A stretch of 64,000 nucleotides of DNA, from positions 992,001-1,056,000 of the forward strand of contig OZ007036.1 in NCBI GenBank assembly GCA_963931655.1, in the 5' to 3' direction. The position numbers and the translations under genes are program-made. Below, one piece after another: positions 46,127-55,564 of this stretch (its first letter is position 1; the number at the start of each line of letters is the position of its first letter). The notes under the pieces were generated by a model. It worked only from the letters and a program-made list of their open reading frames with translations. It had not been told where the DNA came from and searched no databases. The DNA is from Butyricicoccus_B sp017886875. GTDB lineage: Bacteria > Bacillota > Clostridia > Oscillospirales > Butyricicoccaceae.

Positions 46127-47425
46127 TTATTTAACTATCATTTTCGCTTCCATATAAAATCTTTTTTCTCTTGCGTCACCCATTGAAAAAGTCTTTCTAG
46201 GCAATACCCCATCAAAAATAACGCCTTTAAACAAATCATCTTTTTTGAGTGTTGGCATAAAAAATCCTATACTATTATCATTTGATGCTAGTTTAGATAA
46301 AACATTATCGCCATGAATATAATCAATTTTAGTGTTTGGGTTTTGAATTATATATTCATCTAAAAATGTTTGAATTGATGCTATAGGTAAAGCATACGGT
46401 GAATTTTCTATTATTAGCACACCCTTTTTATCTTTAGTTTCAAAAGGAAAAGCGTGAGAATTTTGATTTTCTATTGAATTTGCAATTTTACACTTAGCAT
46501 TTTTACTTTCAAAGAATTTTACAGCACTTTCAAATAAATTTTCTATGTCTACATCAAATAAAATTCTGTGAATAGGCTCTATTATAATGCTTTCATCATG
46601 AATATTAACAAGTTCAGCAAGTATAAAACGTGAAGGGTGATTTAATTTTTCATCTTCTGAAAGTGTATGTTTTATTTTTTCCCAGTAAGCCTTAGCAGTT
46701 GCCATAGAATGGTTACCATCACCAACAGCAAAAGGTAAAACAGGAGTATCTAATGATGTATTATATTTTTGTGCAAATATTTCAGCGTTTGCCAAATTAT
46801 CAAGCATATTTAATACATTTTCTGTTTCAACTGATTTTGGTATAAACCAACCTGTTAAATGTCCTCCATTTTGCATAAGCTCAACATCATAAAGTTTTGA
46901 AAAAGTATCTCTTTTTTCATATAAAGGCTCAATAATCTTTCTATCTGGGTCATCAATCATAATCATAATATGAGGTATTTCAATACTTGCACCATCTCTT
47001 ACAGCAAGCCTAGGGGGTATACGTTCTTCAACGGTTTTTTCAGTTGGACGTATTTTTGATTTAGAACCTAATTTATAATCATATTCTTCTAAATCAAATT
47101 GTAAAACTAAACCTTTTCTGATTTTGCCTGTATCACGAGCTATTAACATCATTCCTTCAGGCAAGGCAGAAAATATGTTATTTTGAATATATTCATTCAT
47201 AGTATTATGAATTTTCTTTATTTTTTCAGATGTATTTTCCTTTTCCAGATAAACTTCAGGAAGTATCAGATGTAAAGATGATATATTATCTCCTACAATA
47301 TCCGCTGTTTTAGCCCAATAATCTGGCTGAGATGTATACTGGTCGCAAGCAACCACAGCCCATTTATGTAAATCTATATTAGATTTTGGCATTAATATAT
47401 GAGCAGTATTTGCACAATGTTTCAT
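46127..47425 (-). CDS. DUF1015 family protein
   Basis: 432 residues. VVACDQYTSQPDYW, ARDTGKIRKGLVLQFDLEEYDY, PTEKTVEERIPPRLAVRDGA, FAVGDGNHSMATAKAYW and FIHGDNVL-like blocks are those of the DUF1015 family. These are cytosolic proteins with a probable ParB/sulfiredoxin-like fold and no agreed enzymatic role. ATG with CTAAGGAGT upstream. Single gene lying between the GGDEF/EAL gene and the rRNA operon. Confidence 0.88.
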   Translation of the reverse strand: MKHCANTAHILMPKSNIDLHKWAVVACDQYTSQPDYWAKTADIVGDNISSLHLILPEVYLEKENTSEKIKKIHNTMNEYIQNNIFSALPEGMMLIARDTGKIRKGLVLQFDLEEYDYKLGSKSKIRPTEKTVEERIPPRLAVRDGASIEIPHIMIMIDDPDRKIIEPLYEKRDTFSKLYDVELMQNGGHLTGWFIPKSVETENVLNMLDNLANAEIFAQKYNTSLDTPVLPFAVGDGNHSMATAKAYWEKIKHTLSEDEKLNHPSRFILAELVNIHDESIIIEPIHRILFDVDIENLFESAVKFFESKNAKCKIANSIENQNSHAFPFETKDKKGVLIIENSPYALPIASIQTFLDEYIIQNPNTKIDYIHGDNVLSKLASNDNSIGFFMPTLKKDDLFKGVIFDGVLPRKTFSMGDAREKRFYMEAKMIVK

Positions 47426-47467
47426 AATATTTTTACTCCTTAGAATGCTAAAATAAGAAATTTTTAT

Positions 47468-47498
47468 AAAACGTTCGCCTAACGGAAGGCGAACGTTT
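47468..47498 (-). terminator. Terminator after the GGDEF/EAL gene
   Basis: Perfect 12-13 bp stem (AAACGTTCGCCT near 47468-47480 with 47487-47498); a modest T-run follows on the minus strand. Confidence 0.75.
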
Positions 47499-47506
47499 TA
47501 TTATAT

Positions 47507-50500
47507 TTAATCATCACTATAAGAATATTGATTTTTACCATTACGTTTACTTTTATACAAAGCTTTGTCTGCTGCTTCCAAAGCATCTTGATAACAAAAC
47601 TTATCTGAATTAACCATACAAATACCTATACTACAGGTGAATGGCAGTTTTTTTTGTGAATTTAGAACATCTAATAAACATTTCATACGTTTATCCATAA
47701 TTTTGCGTTCTGATATATCTTTAAGAAAAACTTGAAATTCATCTCCACCCATACGAGCAATTATATCATATGTTCTAAATGTACTCATCAGTATATTAGC
47801 CAAATTTTTAAGTGCTTGGTCGCCCACTGCATGACCATACTCATCATTAATATTTTTAAAATTATCTATATCCATGATGATTAAAGCACCTTTATTCTTT
47901 TTATTTGACTCTGACATATAATTTATAACTTCTCTTTCAAAAGCTCTACGATTAAAAATATTTGTAAGAGGGTCTAAATTTACCATTTTATCCTGTTCAA
48001 GCTCACGAGTTTTTATACGGTCTATGTCTTTTAAGTATATTAGTGCATATACATTTTTTGTTGTATGTTCTCTAAATAGATGTATTATAAGTTCTACCCA
48101 GTTTTTGTTACCATCTATTTGGCGTTGATAATTAAATCTTAATTCTGACTTGTCATTGTGTAATATTTCTTCCCAATGCTTAGGATTACAGCATTTTTCA
48201 AACTCCAAAAATTCTTCTTGAGGAACTCGTTTTCTAAGTCTTGCAGACAACAAATCAATAAAATCTAAATTTTCACTTTCACAAATTTTATTATAGTCTT
48301 TCCAAAGACCACCTATTGATTTAATCTCTCTACTTTCCATATCAATTTCGGCATAAGCCACTGCTTCACCTAAAAGAACATGATAAAAATCTTTTACTCT
48401 GGCATATTCAAGTTCTATTGCTCTATCTTTATTTATGGTTTCAAGTATTACAACCATAGTGTTAAGATTAGATAAATCATCACTTATATATCGTGTTTTT
48501 AGGTTATACCATTTATATGAACCATCATTAGATTTTATAAGCAATTCTTTACCATTTATTATTTCACTTTTCTTTCCTGTGTTAGAAAAAATCTTTTTGA
48601 ATTTTTCTATAAAATGAGGGTGAATCATTTCATTTTCTATCCAACATTCTGGAAAGTTTTCCTGATATATATTATCACCAAAGATAATATCACGACAAGT
48701 AAGGAACAAAATAGACTTATTTAAACTATTATATTCAAATTGTTCTCTAGCAGCTTTATCTGATAGATTTTTAAGTGCTTGCATATTGCTTATAATTCTA
48801 TGATATCCATTAATATATGTTTTGCTATTTTGGTTTTTAGAACCAACAATTCTTACAAGCATTTGTCCTCTTTCTGGGTGTTTCCAAATATACTCTATTT
48901 GTGTAATTCTATCGCTTTTAAACATTTTATCTATAGAAATATCAACATAATTTTTATAAGAATTATCTATATGTTTATACCAAAATTCATATGTTTGGAA
49001 TTTATCAAGTCCATCAGGAATAGACAAAGATTTACGCATAACATCGCTTATAATCAAAGAGTTTTTTTGTTGACTATTGTCCATTATCCAAAAACCTAAA
49101 TCTATAGAATTTATTATATCAGTATCATCAATTCTTGCACTAAGCTGAATATCAGAAGATTTTTTAACATCTTCTATTTTAATTGTTTGTAATAATGCAG
49201 CTTTTCCATTCCAATCAATAGTTCTATCTGTTATTAGTAGGTTTTTATCAATAAATTGACTATAAGAACTCCAAGTGTTAGGATTTCTTTCTTTCAAATC
49301 CCACTTTTTGCAAAATTCGCATGGTGCATTTTTGCCATGTAATAGTTGATAACACTTTTTGCCTTCATAACTATCTACACCTAAAATTTTCATATGTACC
49401 TTATTCATATAATAAACATCATATGTTTTCATATCAGATACATAAATACAATCATCAAGAGCATCTAATATCATTTCTAACTGTTGCTCTTTGGTTTGAT
49501 GTGTATTATTAACAATAGCACCTAAGCCATTGTCAATATTTTTACAAATTAATTCAGGTATTTCATTAGAGCTTATATAACGTTTTTCAAATTCATCTTT
49601 ACAATAAGGCTTGCCAAATAGATAGCCTTGAAGTAACTTAGGACCTAATTTTTGAAGAACAGCAAGCTCATCTTCTGTTTCTACGCCTTCACAGCATACA
49701 CGCATATTACCATTATCAGCCAGTTTTATAACATTATTGACTAACTGATAGTTATATAAGCTATTTTGAATTTCAGTTATAAAACATCTATCAATTTTTA
49801 TTTCATCTATATCAAGTTTTTGAAGTCTGTTAAGACTTGAATAACCTGTTCCAAAATCATCTACAGAAATTTCTATACCTGCAGCTTTCCAGCATGAAAA
49901 AATGCTATTTAATCTATGATAATCATGTAACTGCATACTTTCTGTAACTTCTAGTGTAAGAGCCTCACCAGATAATTGATTTTCTTCTAACACATCTAAT
50001 ACTAGCTGAGCAATATTAGGCTGTTTTAGCTGAGAATATGATAAATTAACGCTAATATGGAAAGAAGGTACTTTTTCACGCCAAATTTTACATTGTTTCA
50101 CTGCGGTTTTAAGCACCCAAGTACCTACATCGCAAATCATATCTGTTTCTTCTAGTATTGGTACAAACTCAATAGGCGGAACATTTCCACGTTCTGGGTC
50201 ACAATATCTAAGTAAAGCTTCTGCACCGTATAGTTTATGGCTTTTTAGGTCTATTTGTGGCTGATAATTCAATGAGAAATTATCAAAACCATTTATAATA
50301 CTATTTTTTAAATTATCTTTCAATCTAACTATAGATATTTTATTTTCATAGTCCTTTTCTCTAAAAAATCTAAGGTGACTTTTACCTTGTTTTTTTGCCT
50401 CATCAAGAGCTATTTCCACACATTGATATAATGTGCTTCCATCTTTTGTTATATTTTTATCATATTTTACTGCACCAGCAGAAAGCGAACAAATACCTTT

Positions 50501-51208
50501 AAATTTATCACATATCTGGTAATAAACTTTTTCTACACATTGCTTATCTATGCAATTTAACATTACAGCAAAACAGTCACCATTTATACGATATATTCTA
50601 TTATCATATGGTTTTACAACCTGCTCAAACACTTTAACCATTTTTCTAAGCAAATTATTACCATATTCTCTGCCATTTTTAAGGTTAATGTGTTTCATAT
50701 CATCAATACCAACCGCTAGTAAATAAGTTATGCTATTGGTCTTGCATAGTTCACTCACATCATCAATAAGCTGACTTACATTGAATGCACCAGTTAAGGT
50801 ATCTATTTTATACTTTGTCAATCTTTCAGATACTTGACCTATAATTCTGCAAGGCTCACCGTTTTGGTCATATTCAACCTTGCCACGGCTATGTATCCAT
50901 ATAATTCTATCTCCATCACCTAATACACGATATGTAAGGTCATATGTATTTTTCTGTTTTGTTCTTATTTTTTGTATTTCTTCATTAAAAATATTAATAT
51001 CTCTGCTATATACTCTATCTATAATAGCAGATGCGTCGCAAGCATTATTTTCAATATTTAAAAATTCATATTTTTTCTTTATATTTTTAGAAAAATATAT
51101 TTTATTTTCTTTCATTTCAAATATATAAAAGCACTCGTCAGAACCTTCACTAAAAAAGTGTAAAAGCTCTAAATATTGATTACTTTGCTTATTTACTACT
51201 CTTTCCAT
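47507..51208 (-). CDS. PAS-GGDEF-EAL-PAS-PAS-GGDEF cyclic di-GMP turnover protein
   Basis: 1233 residues, no membrane segment seen. N-terminal PAS (about 15-128). First GGDEF (about 135-285), degenerate with NGDCF at 209-213, so probably not a cyclase. EAL domain (about 295-545) has EALLR at 330-334, SVNLS, the Glu of LEVTES, DDFGTGYSS at 450-458, Lys471, the Glu of CEGVET and LQGYLFGKP; all catalytic residues are present. PAS-like segments occupy ~570-1060, one with a CEFCKKW Cys pair. The C-terminal GGDEF has MGGDEF (GGDEF begins at 1154) with inhibitory-site RTYD five residues before it. Both synthesis and hydrolysis are therefore possible. It is 13 bp after the kinase gene, in one operon with a two-component system. 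Confidence 0.93.
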   Translation of the reverse strand: MERVVNKQSNQYLELLHFFSEGSDECFYIFEMKENKIYFSKNIKKKYEFLNIENNACDASAIIDRVYSRDINIFNEEIQKIRTKQKNTYDLTYRVLGDGDRIIWIHSRGKVEYDQNGEPCRIIGQVSERLTKYKIDTLTGAFNVSQLIDDVSELCKTNSITYLLAVGIDDMKHINLKNGREYGNNLLRKMVKVFEQVVKPYDNRIYRINGDCFAVMLNCIDKQCVEKVYYQICDKFKGICSLSAGAVKYDKNITKDGSTLYQCVEIALDEAKKQGKSHLRFFREKDYENKISIVRLKDNLKNSIINGFDNFSLNYQPQIDLKSHKLYGAEALLRYCDPERGNVPPIEFVPILEETDMICDVGTWVLKTAVKQCKIWREKVPSFHISVNLSYSQLKQPNIAQLVLDVLEENQLSGEALTLEVTESMQLHDYHRLNSIFSCWKAAGIEISVDDFGTGYSSLNRLQKLDIDEIKIDRCFITEIQNSLYNYQLVNNVIKLADNGNMRVCCEGVETEDELAVLQKLGPKLLQGYLFGKPYCKDEFEKRYISSNEIPELICKNIDNGLGAIVNNTHQTKEQQLEMILDALDDCIYVSDMKTYDVYYMNKVHMKILGVDSYEGKKCYQLLHGKNAPCEFCKKWDLKERNPNTWSSYSQFIDKNLLITDRTIDWNGKAALLQTIKIEDVKKSSDIQLSARIDDTDIINSIDLGFWIMDNSQQKNSLIISDVMRKSLSIPDGLDKFQTYEFWYKHIDNSYKNYVDISIDKMFKSDRITQIEYIWKHPERGQMLVRIVGSKNQNSKTYINGYHRIISNMQALKNLSDKAAREQFEYNSLNKSILFLTCRDIIFGDNIYQENFPECWIENEMIHPHFIEKFKKIFSNTGKKSEIINGKELLIKSNDGSYKWYNLKTRYISDDLSNLNTMVVILETINKDRAIELEYARVKDFYHVLLGEAVAYAEIDMESREIKSIGGLWKDYNKICESENLDFIDLLSARLRKRVPQEEFLEFEKCCNPKHWEEILHNDKSELRFNYQRQIDGNKNWVELIIHLFREHTTKNVYALIYLKDIDRIKTRELEQDKMVNLDPLTNIFNRRAFEREVINYMSESNKKNKGALIIMDIDNFKNINDEYGHAVGDQALKNLANILMSTFRTYDIIARMGGDEFQVFLKDISERKIMDKRMKCLLDVLNSQKKLPFTCSIGICMVNSDKFCYQDALEAADKALYKSKRNGKNQYSYSDD

Positions 51209-51221
51209 ACCAGTATCCTTT

Positions 51222-52478
51222 TTATTTGATTTTATTTATTATAGGATTTTCTATTCTATGCAATACAACCTGCATTTTTGTACCCTGTGATTTACTGCTT
51301 TGAGCTGTAATTTTACCATTATGTATTTGAACAATTTTATAAGCTATTGCAAGACCTAGTCCATGACCGCTTACTTCTGAACGCATTTGTTCACCTCTGT
51401 AAAACCTTTCAAATACATGTGGAAGTTCATGCGATGGTATAGGCTGACCAGTATTTTGCACCTGCATAATAATATATTTTACATCATACTTAAATAATTT
51501 AACATTTATTTCACCATTTTTCCCGGCATATTTAACAGCATTATCTAATAATATAGAAATGAGCTGTTTAAGAGATTGTTCATCACCCTTTACATATATA
51601 TTAGGAGCGATTTGTGTATTCATTTTAATATCTTTTTCAAAAGCGACAGCTTCAAATGACAAAGCAGAATTTAAAAGCAAATCGCTTAAATGAACAGATT
51701 TCATTTCAGGCAAATCTATAGCCGCATCACTTCTTGCTAAAATAAGCAAACTTTCAACAAGTTTTTGCATATTAAGTGCTTCATCTCTTGAATTTATAAG
51801 CCATTTACGCTGCTCATCTATTGTATCATTTGGGTGTGACAATAAAACACTAAAATTAGCAAGCATAACTGTAAGAGGTGTTTTTAGCTCATGGCTTGCA
51901 TCTGCTACAAAACGCCTTTGTTTATTCCAAGCATCTTGAACAGGAGCTAGTGCTTCTTTAAATAAAGAACGACTTATCAGCCAAAAAGCAATCATGCAAA
52001 AAATCCAAATTATGAAAAGTAAAAGCATTAAATTTCGCATACTTTTATATTCAAAATTTATATTTACAACAGCGATTTTAAAGCCATCATCTTGTTTTTT
52101 ACACATATATCTCAATGAAAATTCGCTAACTGTTCCGTTTGGAGAGTTTTGTTTTACAATTTTTTTTGCTGATTTCTCCATAACATCGTTTGAGATATTT
52201 GCACCTTTATCAATCATAACTTCTTTTATTGTGCCATCATTATTTACAAGCATAACAGCTACAGGCACATATCTAATTTTAATTAAATAGGTTGGATTTT
52301 CGTACACATCAATCATAGTGATATCATCATTTATCATAGCTTGCTCAAGAGCATGGTATGTTGCTGTTTTAAGCACATAGCCATAAACCACACAAGCTAT
52401 AACGCAAGCTATAAATAGTACCAAAGCTGCAAGCATTAAATTAACTTTAACAAACTTATGATGTAATTTTTGTATCAT
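51222..52478 (-). CDS. Sensor histidine kinase
   Basis: 418 residues. Membrane segments about 14-34 and 149-169 flank a ~115-residue extracellular sensor region. HisKA has DASHELKTPL (His196). HATPase has LLDNAVKYA (N-box), then ERFYRG and SGHGLGLAIA (G-box). It phosphorylates the OmpR-type regulator encoded just upstream (4-bp overlap). Signal unknown. Confidence 0.95.
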   Translation of the reverse strand: MIQKLHHKFVKVNLMLAALVLFIACVIACVVYGYVLKTATYHALEQAMINDDITMIDVYENPTYLIKIRYVPVAVMLVNNDGTIKEVMIDKGANISNDVMEKSAKKIVKQNSPNGTVSEFSLRYMCKKQDDGFKIAVVNINFEYKSMRNLMLLLFIIWIFCMIAFWLISRSLFKEALAPVQDAWNKQRRFVADASHELKTPLTVMLANFSVLLSHPNDTIDEQRKWLINSRDEALNMQKLVESLLILARSDAAIDLPEMKSVHLSDLLLNSALSFEAVAFEKDIKMNTQIAPNIYVKGDEQSLKQLISILLDNAVKYAGKNGEINVKLFKYDVKYIIMQVQNTGQPIPSHELPHVFERFYRGEQMRSEVSGHGLGLAIAYKIVQIHNGKITAQSSKSQGTKMQVVLHRIENPIINKIK

Positions 52479-53152
52479 TTATCTTCCCATTCCAGACGGT
52501 AACCCACCTTCCAAATGGTCGAAATTTTAACTTTTGATTGAAGATAGGTTAATTTTTTTCTAAGAAATGATATGTAAGCCTCAACATTGTTAGCTTCCGC
52601 ATCTGAGTCAAATCCCCAGATTTTAGTTATAAGTGTTTCTTTAGACACAATAGTTTTAGAATTTATCATTAGCATTTGAATTACATCAAATTCTTTTCTG
52701 TTAAGTCTAACTGATTTTGAGCCTGAGCATATATCATGTGTGCTAAGTTTAAGAGTTATATCACCGAATGTTAAAGTCTCCATTTGCATTTCGGCTTGAC
52801 GTCTTGACAAAGCTCTAACTCTTGCAAGCAGTTCTTCTATAGCAAATGGTTTTGTCAAATAATCATCTGCACCGCTATCAAGACCTGCTACTCTATCGCT
52901 TACTTCACTTCTTGCTGTAAGCATTAAAATAGGTGTTTTATTATTTTCTTTTCTAAGTATTCTAGCTATTTCAAGACCACTTTTTTCTGGTAACATGACA
53001 TCTAAAATTATAATATCATATTGACCTTTTTGTGCATATAGTAAACCATCTGAGCCATTTTCAACGGCATCAACTGTATATTTATTTTCCTGAAGTATTT
53101 TAACTAAAACCTCTGATAGTCTTTTTTCGTCTTCAACTAATAAAATATTCAT
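52475..53152 (-). CDS. OmpR family response regulator
   Basis: 225 residues. Receiver domain with Asp51 (LDVMLPEKSG) and Lys of LTKPF; C-terminal winged helix with LNRKEFDVIQML and ANNVEAYISFLRKKL. Start ATG at 53150-53152 with AGGTGAT 7 bp upstream; a TTG two codons earlier would sit on the ribosome binding site. First gene of regulator-kinase-GGDEF/EAL; TATAAT lies just upstream (near 53174-53187). Confidence 0.95.
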   Translation of the reverse strand: MNILLVEDEKRLSEVLVKILQENKYTVDAVENGSDGLLYAQKGQYDIIILDVMLPEKSGLEIARILRKENNKTPILMLTARSEVSDRVAGLDSGADDYLTKPFAIEELLARVRALSRRQAEMQMETLTFGDITLKLSTHDICSGSKSVRLNRKEFDVIQMLMINSKTIVSKETLITKIWGFDSDAEANNVEAYISFLRKKLTYLQSKVKISTIWKVGYRLEWEDK

Positions 53153-53245
53153 AACCAATCACCTATTATAATTATATTCCAAAACAAGCGTTATACGCAA
53201 GCAAAAGGTTGTATTAAAGCAATAATATTTTATTTTTCCCTTACT

Positions 53246-53278
53246 TTGACAATAAACTTTATTTTAATATTCTATAAT
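53246..53278 (+). promoter_or_regulatory. spoIIG-type promoter with long spacer and Spo0A-box-like -35
   Basis: TTGACA (53246-53251) and TATAAT (53273-53278) are separated by 21 bp instead of 17. The spoIIG promoter of Bacillus subtilis has the same oddity (22 bp) and depends on Spo0A. TTTGACAAT over the -35 matches the inverted Spo0A box TTTGACAAA at 8 of 9 positions. Predicts sporulation-specific expression. Confidence 0.65.
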
Positions 53279-53304
53279 ATTTATGGGAAGGAGGACAATT
53301 ATAC

Positions 53305-54159
53305 TTGCGTATTATTTATCTGGATATTTTGATAGGTGTAAATTTAGCGATAGATTATTTAATGCTTTTTGCATTAAGTAGAATATCTGGTATTTACTCA
53401 ACACGTTTTAAATTATTTTTAGGTGCATTACTTGGCAGTTTATACGCTGTTTTAAGCTGCATAGTAGAAGCTAATATAATAACAAGCCTACCTATAAAGA
53501 TAGCTATAAGTGCTTTAATGGTTTTAATTTGTTTTGGATATAAAAATAAAAGCAGATTTTTAAAGCTTTTATTACTTTTTTTATTTATATCTTTTGCAGT
53601 TGCAGGCGGAGTTCTTGCACTTGGCAATATAAGCAATAATAGTTTTTTTGCAGGAAGTGGATATTATATAAATAATATTTCATTTAAAACCATTGTTATA
53701 GCTATGCTAATAAGCTGGATAATAACAGGATTTATCTTTAGAAATGAAGCGAAAGACACAATAATACCAAGAAAAACAGTAAAAGCTGATGTATATTTTT
53801 TAGATAATCATGCAGAATATACACTTCTTGTAGATACAGGAAATACACTTCATGATATAATCAGCGGAAAACCAGTTATTATATTAGACCGTTTTAGTGC
53901 AAGTCAAATATTACCTATAAATATATCGCTTAATAGACTACACACTGAAAATGCAGCCGATATCTTATCTAATATACCAGAAAATTATGTAAAATATTTT
54001 AGACTTATTCCCTTTAATGCTGTCGGAAAAAATTCTGGACTTTTGCTTAGTTTTAAGCCCGATAAAATAACTATTGACGGCAAAATATGGCATGGATTAG
54101 TTTCAATAAATGCAGATAGGATTTGTAGCGGACAATATCAAGGACTGATTGGACTTTGA
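53305..54159 (+). CDS. spoIIGA: Sigma-E processing peptidase SpoIIGA
   Basis: 284 residues. The N-terminal half has five hydrophobic segments (first IIYLDILIGVNLAIDYLMLF). The C-terminal half is an aspartic-protease-like domain with Asp177-Thr-Gly179 (LLVDTGNTLHD). It cleaves the pro-sequence of sigma-E at the septum when signalled by SpoIIR. TTG start at 53305 with GGAAGGAGG upstream. 12 bp before sigE, the conserved spoIIG operon order. Confidence 0.94.
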   Translation: MRIIYLDILIGVNLAIDYLMLFALSRISGIYSTRFKLFLGALLGSLYAVLSCIVEANIITSLPIKIAISALMVLICFGYKNKSRFLKLLLLFLFISFAVAGGVLALGNISNNSFFAGSGYYINNISFKTIVIAMLISWIITGFIFRNEAKDTIIPRKTVKADVYFLDNHAEYTLLVDTGNTLHDIISGKPVIILDRFSASQILPINISLNRLHTENAADILSNIPENYVKYFRLIPFNAVGKNSGLLLSFKPDKITIDGKIWHGLVSINADRICSGQYQGLIGL

Positions 54160-54171
54160 AAGGAGTAAAAA

Positions 54172-54876
54172 ATGTTTATTAAATTTCTTACTGATTTGCT
54201 TGATAAGATTAATCTGCTAAAAAAAGATGATATTTATTATATTGGAGGGTGTGACGTTTTACCTGCACCAATGTCATCAGATGAGGAAAATGAAGCCTTA
54301 ATAGCATTGCAAGCGGGAGAAAGTTGGGCAAGGGATAAACTTATTGAACATAATTTAAGACTTGTAGTTTATATTTCAAAAAAATTTGAAAATACAGGTG
54401 TAGGAATGGAGGATTTAATCTCAATAGGTACAATAGGACTTATAAAAGCTATAACTACATTTAAATCTGATAAAAAGGTAAAACTTGCAACCTATGCATC
54501 AAGATGTATTGAAAATGAAATTTTAATGCACCTCAGAAAAGTATCATCTCAAAAAACTGAAGTTTCATTTGATGAACCACTTTCAGCCGATTGGGACGGA
54601 AACGAACTTTTATTATCCGATATTCTAGGAACTGACCCAGATTGCGTTATGAGACCTATTGAAGATGATGTTGATAAAGAGCTATTACATAAGGCTCTTA
54701 CCAGACTTCCAAAGCGTGAAATGGAAATAATAGCTTTAAGGTTTGGACTTAGTGGCAATGAATGTATGACACAAAAAGAAGTGGCCGATATGCTTGGTAT
54801 TTCACAATCATATATATCTCGTTTAGAAAAAAGAATAATCGCAAGAATGAAAAAAGATATATTAAAATGGGTTTAA
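54172..54876 (+). CDS. sigE: Sporulation sigma factor sigma-E (pro-form)
   Basis: 234 residues. An N-terminal amphipathic pro-sequence (about 1-27) is expected to be removed by SpoIIGA. Region 2 contains LIEHNLRLVVYISKKFE and DLISIGTIGLIKAITTF; region 4 has ALTRLPKREMEIIALRFGL and the helix-turn-helix TQKEVADMLGISQSYISRLEKR. Directs mother-cell gene expression. ATG with AAAGGAG upstream. The usual neighbour sigG is not next; an HD-domain gene follows 104 bp later. Confidence 0.96.
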   Translation: MFIKFLTDLLDKINLLKKDDIYYIGGCDVLPAPMSSDEENEALIALQAGESWARDKLIEHNLRLVVYISKKFENTGVGMEDLISIGTIGLIKAITTFKSDKKVKLATYASRCIENEILMHLRKVSSQKTEVSFDEPLSADWDGNELLLSDILGTDPDCVMRPIEDDVDKELLHKALTRLPKREMEIIALRFGLSGNECMTQKEVADMLGISQSYISRLEKRIIARMKKDILKWV

Positions 54877-54980
54877 AATATTAAAATTGCTATTGTAATT
54901 TTTGAAAAAATAGCATAAAATATAACTGTAATAAGATATGTTAGCTTTTGCTAATAGTTTATAGAAAGAAGGTGATTTGA

Positions 54981-55505
54981 GTGCAAAGTGAGTTTGATTT
55001 AATAACAGAGGACATTCTAAATCACCCTTTGTTTATTGAAACAAAAAATCTTATGCATCATGGCAACGGAAACACTGTATATGAACATTCACTTGCCACA
55101 GCTATAACAGCATATTCCATATCAAAAAAGCTTGGACTTTCCGATGAGCTTGTTATTTCCACAACAAGAGCTGCATTGCTTCACGATTTTTTTGGTTATG
55201 ATTGGCATGAAGATTGGTTTAAAAATTATTTAAGTCAATATTCAGGCTGGCAAAGATTTAAGCGTATGCATGCGTTTATTCATGGAGATATAGCAGCTGA
55301 GCGAGCAAAAGAACATTTCAATTTAAGCGAAAGACAATTAAAAGCAATTAAAAGTCATATGTTCCCTGTTTGCTTTTCAGTTCCTACAAACTGTGAGGCG
55401 TGGATTATAACATTATCAGATAAAATTGTTGCAACTCGTGAAATAAGCCAAACTGTTGCAAGCTATATATTGAGTGTTTACAAAAAAGTGTTAGTTAGTA
55501 AATAA
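54981..55505 (+). CDS. HD domain hydrolase
   Basis: 174 residues. HD-type metal residues include His36 in VYEHSLATA, His68-Asp69 in LLHDFFGYDW, His in AFIHGDIAAERA and Asp in ITLSDKIVA. Predicted phosphohydrolase of unknown substrate; broadly similar small HD proteins are common in Clostridia. GTG start at 54981 with AGAAGGTGAT upstream. It sits after sigE but is separated by 104 bp with an AT-rich possible promoter, so a sporulation role is not established. Confidence 0.85.
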   Translation: MQSEFDLITEDILNHPLFIETKNLMHHGNGNTVYEHSLATAITAYSISKKLGLSDELVISTTRAALLHDFFGYDWHEDWFKNYLSQYSGWQRFKRMHAFIHGDIAAERAKEHFNLSERQLKAIKSHMFPVCFSVPTNCEAWIITLSDKIVATREISQTVASYILSVYKKVLVSK

Positions 55506-55514
55506 GTTTATTTA

Positions 55515-55553
55515 AAACGTGTTATAATTTATTTTATAACACGTTTAATTTTT
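55515..55553 (+). terminator. Terminator after the HD gene
   Basis: Perfect 13-bp stem AAACGTGTTATAA (55515-55527) with 55534-55546, followed by AATTTTT. Confidence 0.85.
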
Positions 55554-55564
55554 GGTGTTTTATT

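Noticed and set aside
47468..47498. GAACG/CGTTC-containing inverted repeat as a second LexA box
   Set aside because: It is a 12-13 bp stem with T-run at a gene end, so a terminator; the spacing does not fit GAAC-N4-GTTC.
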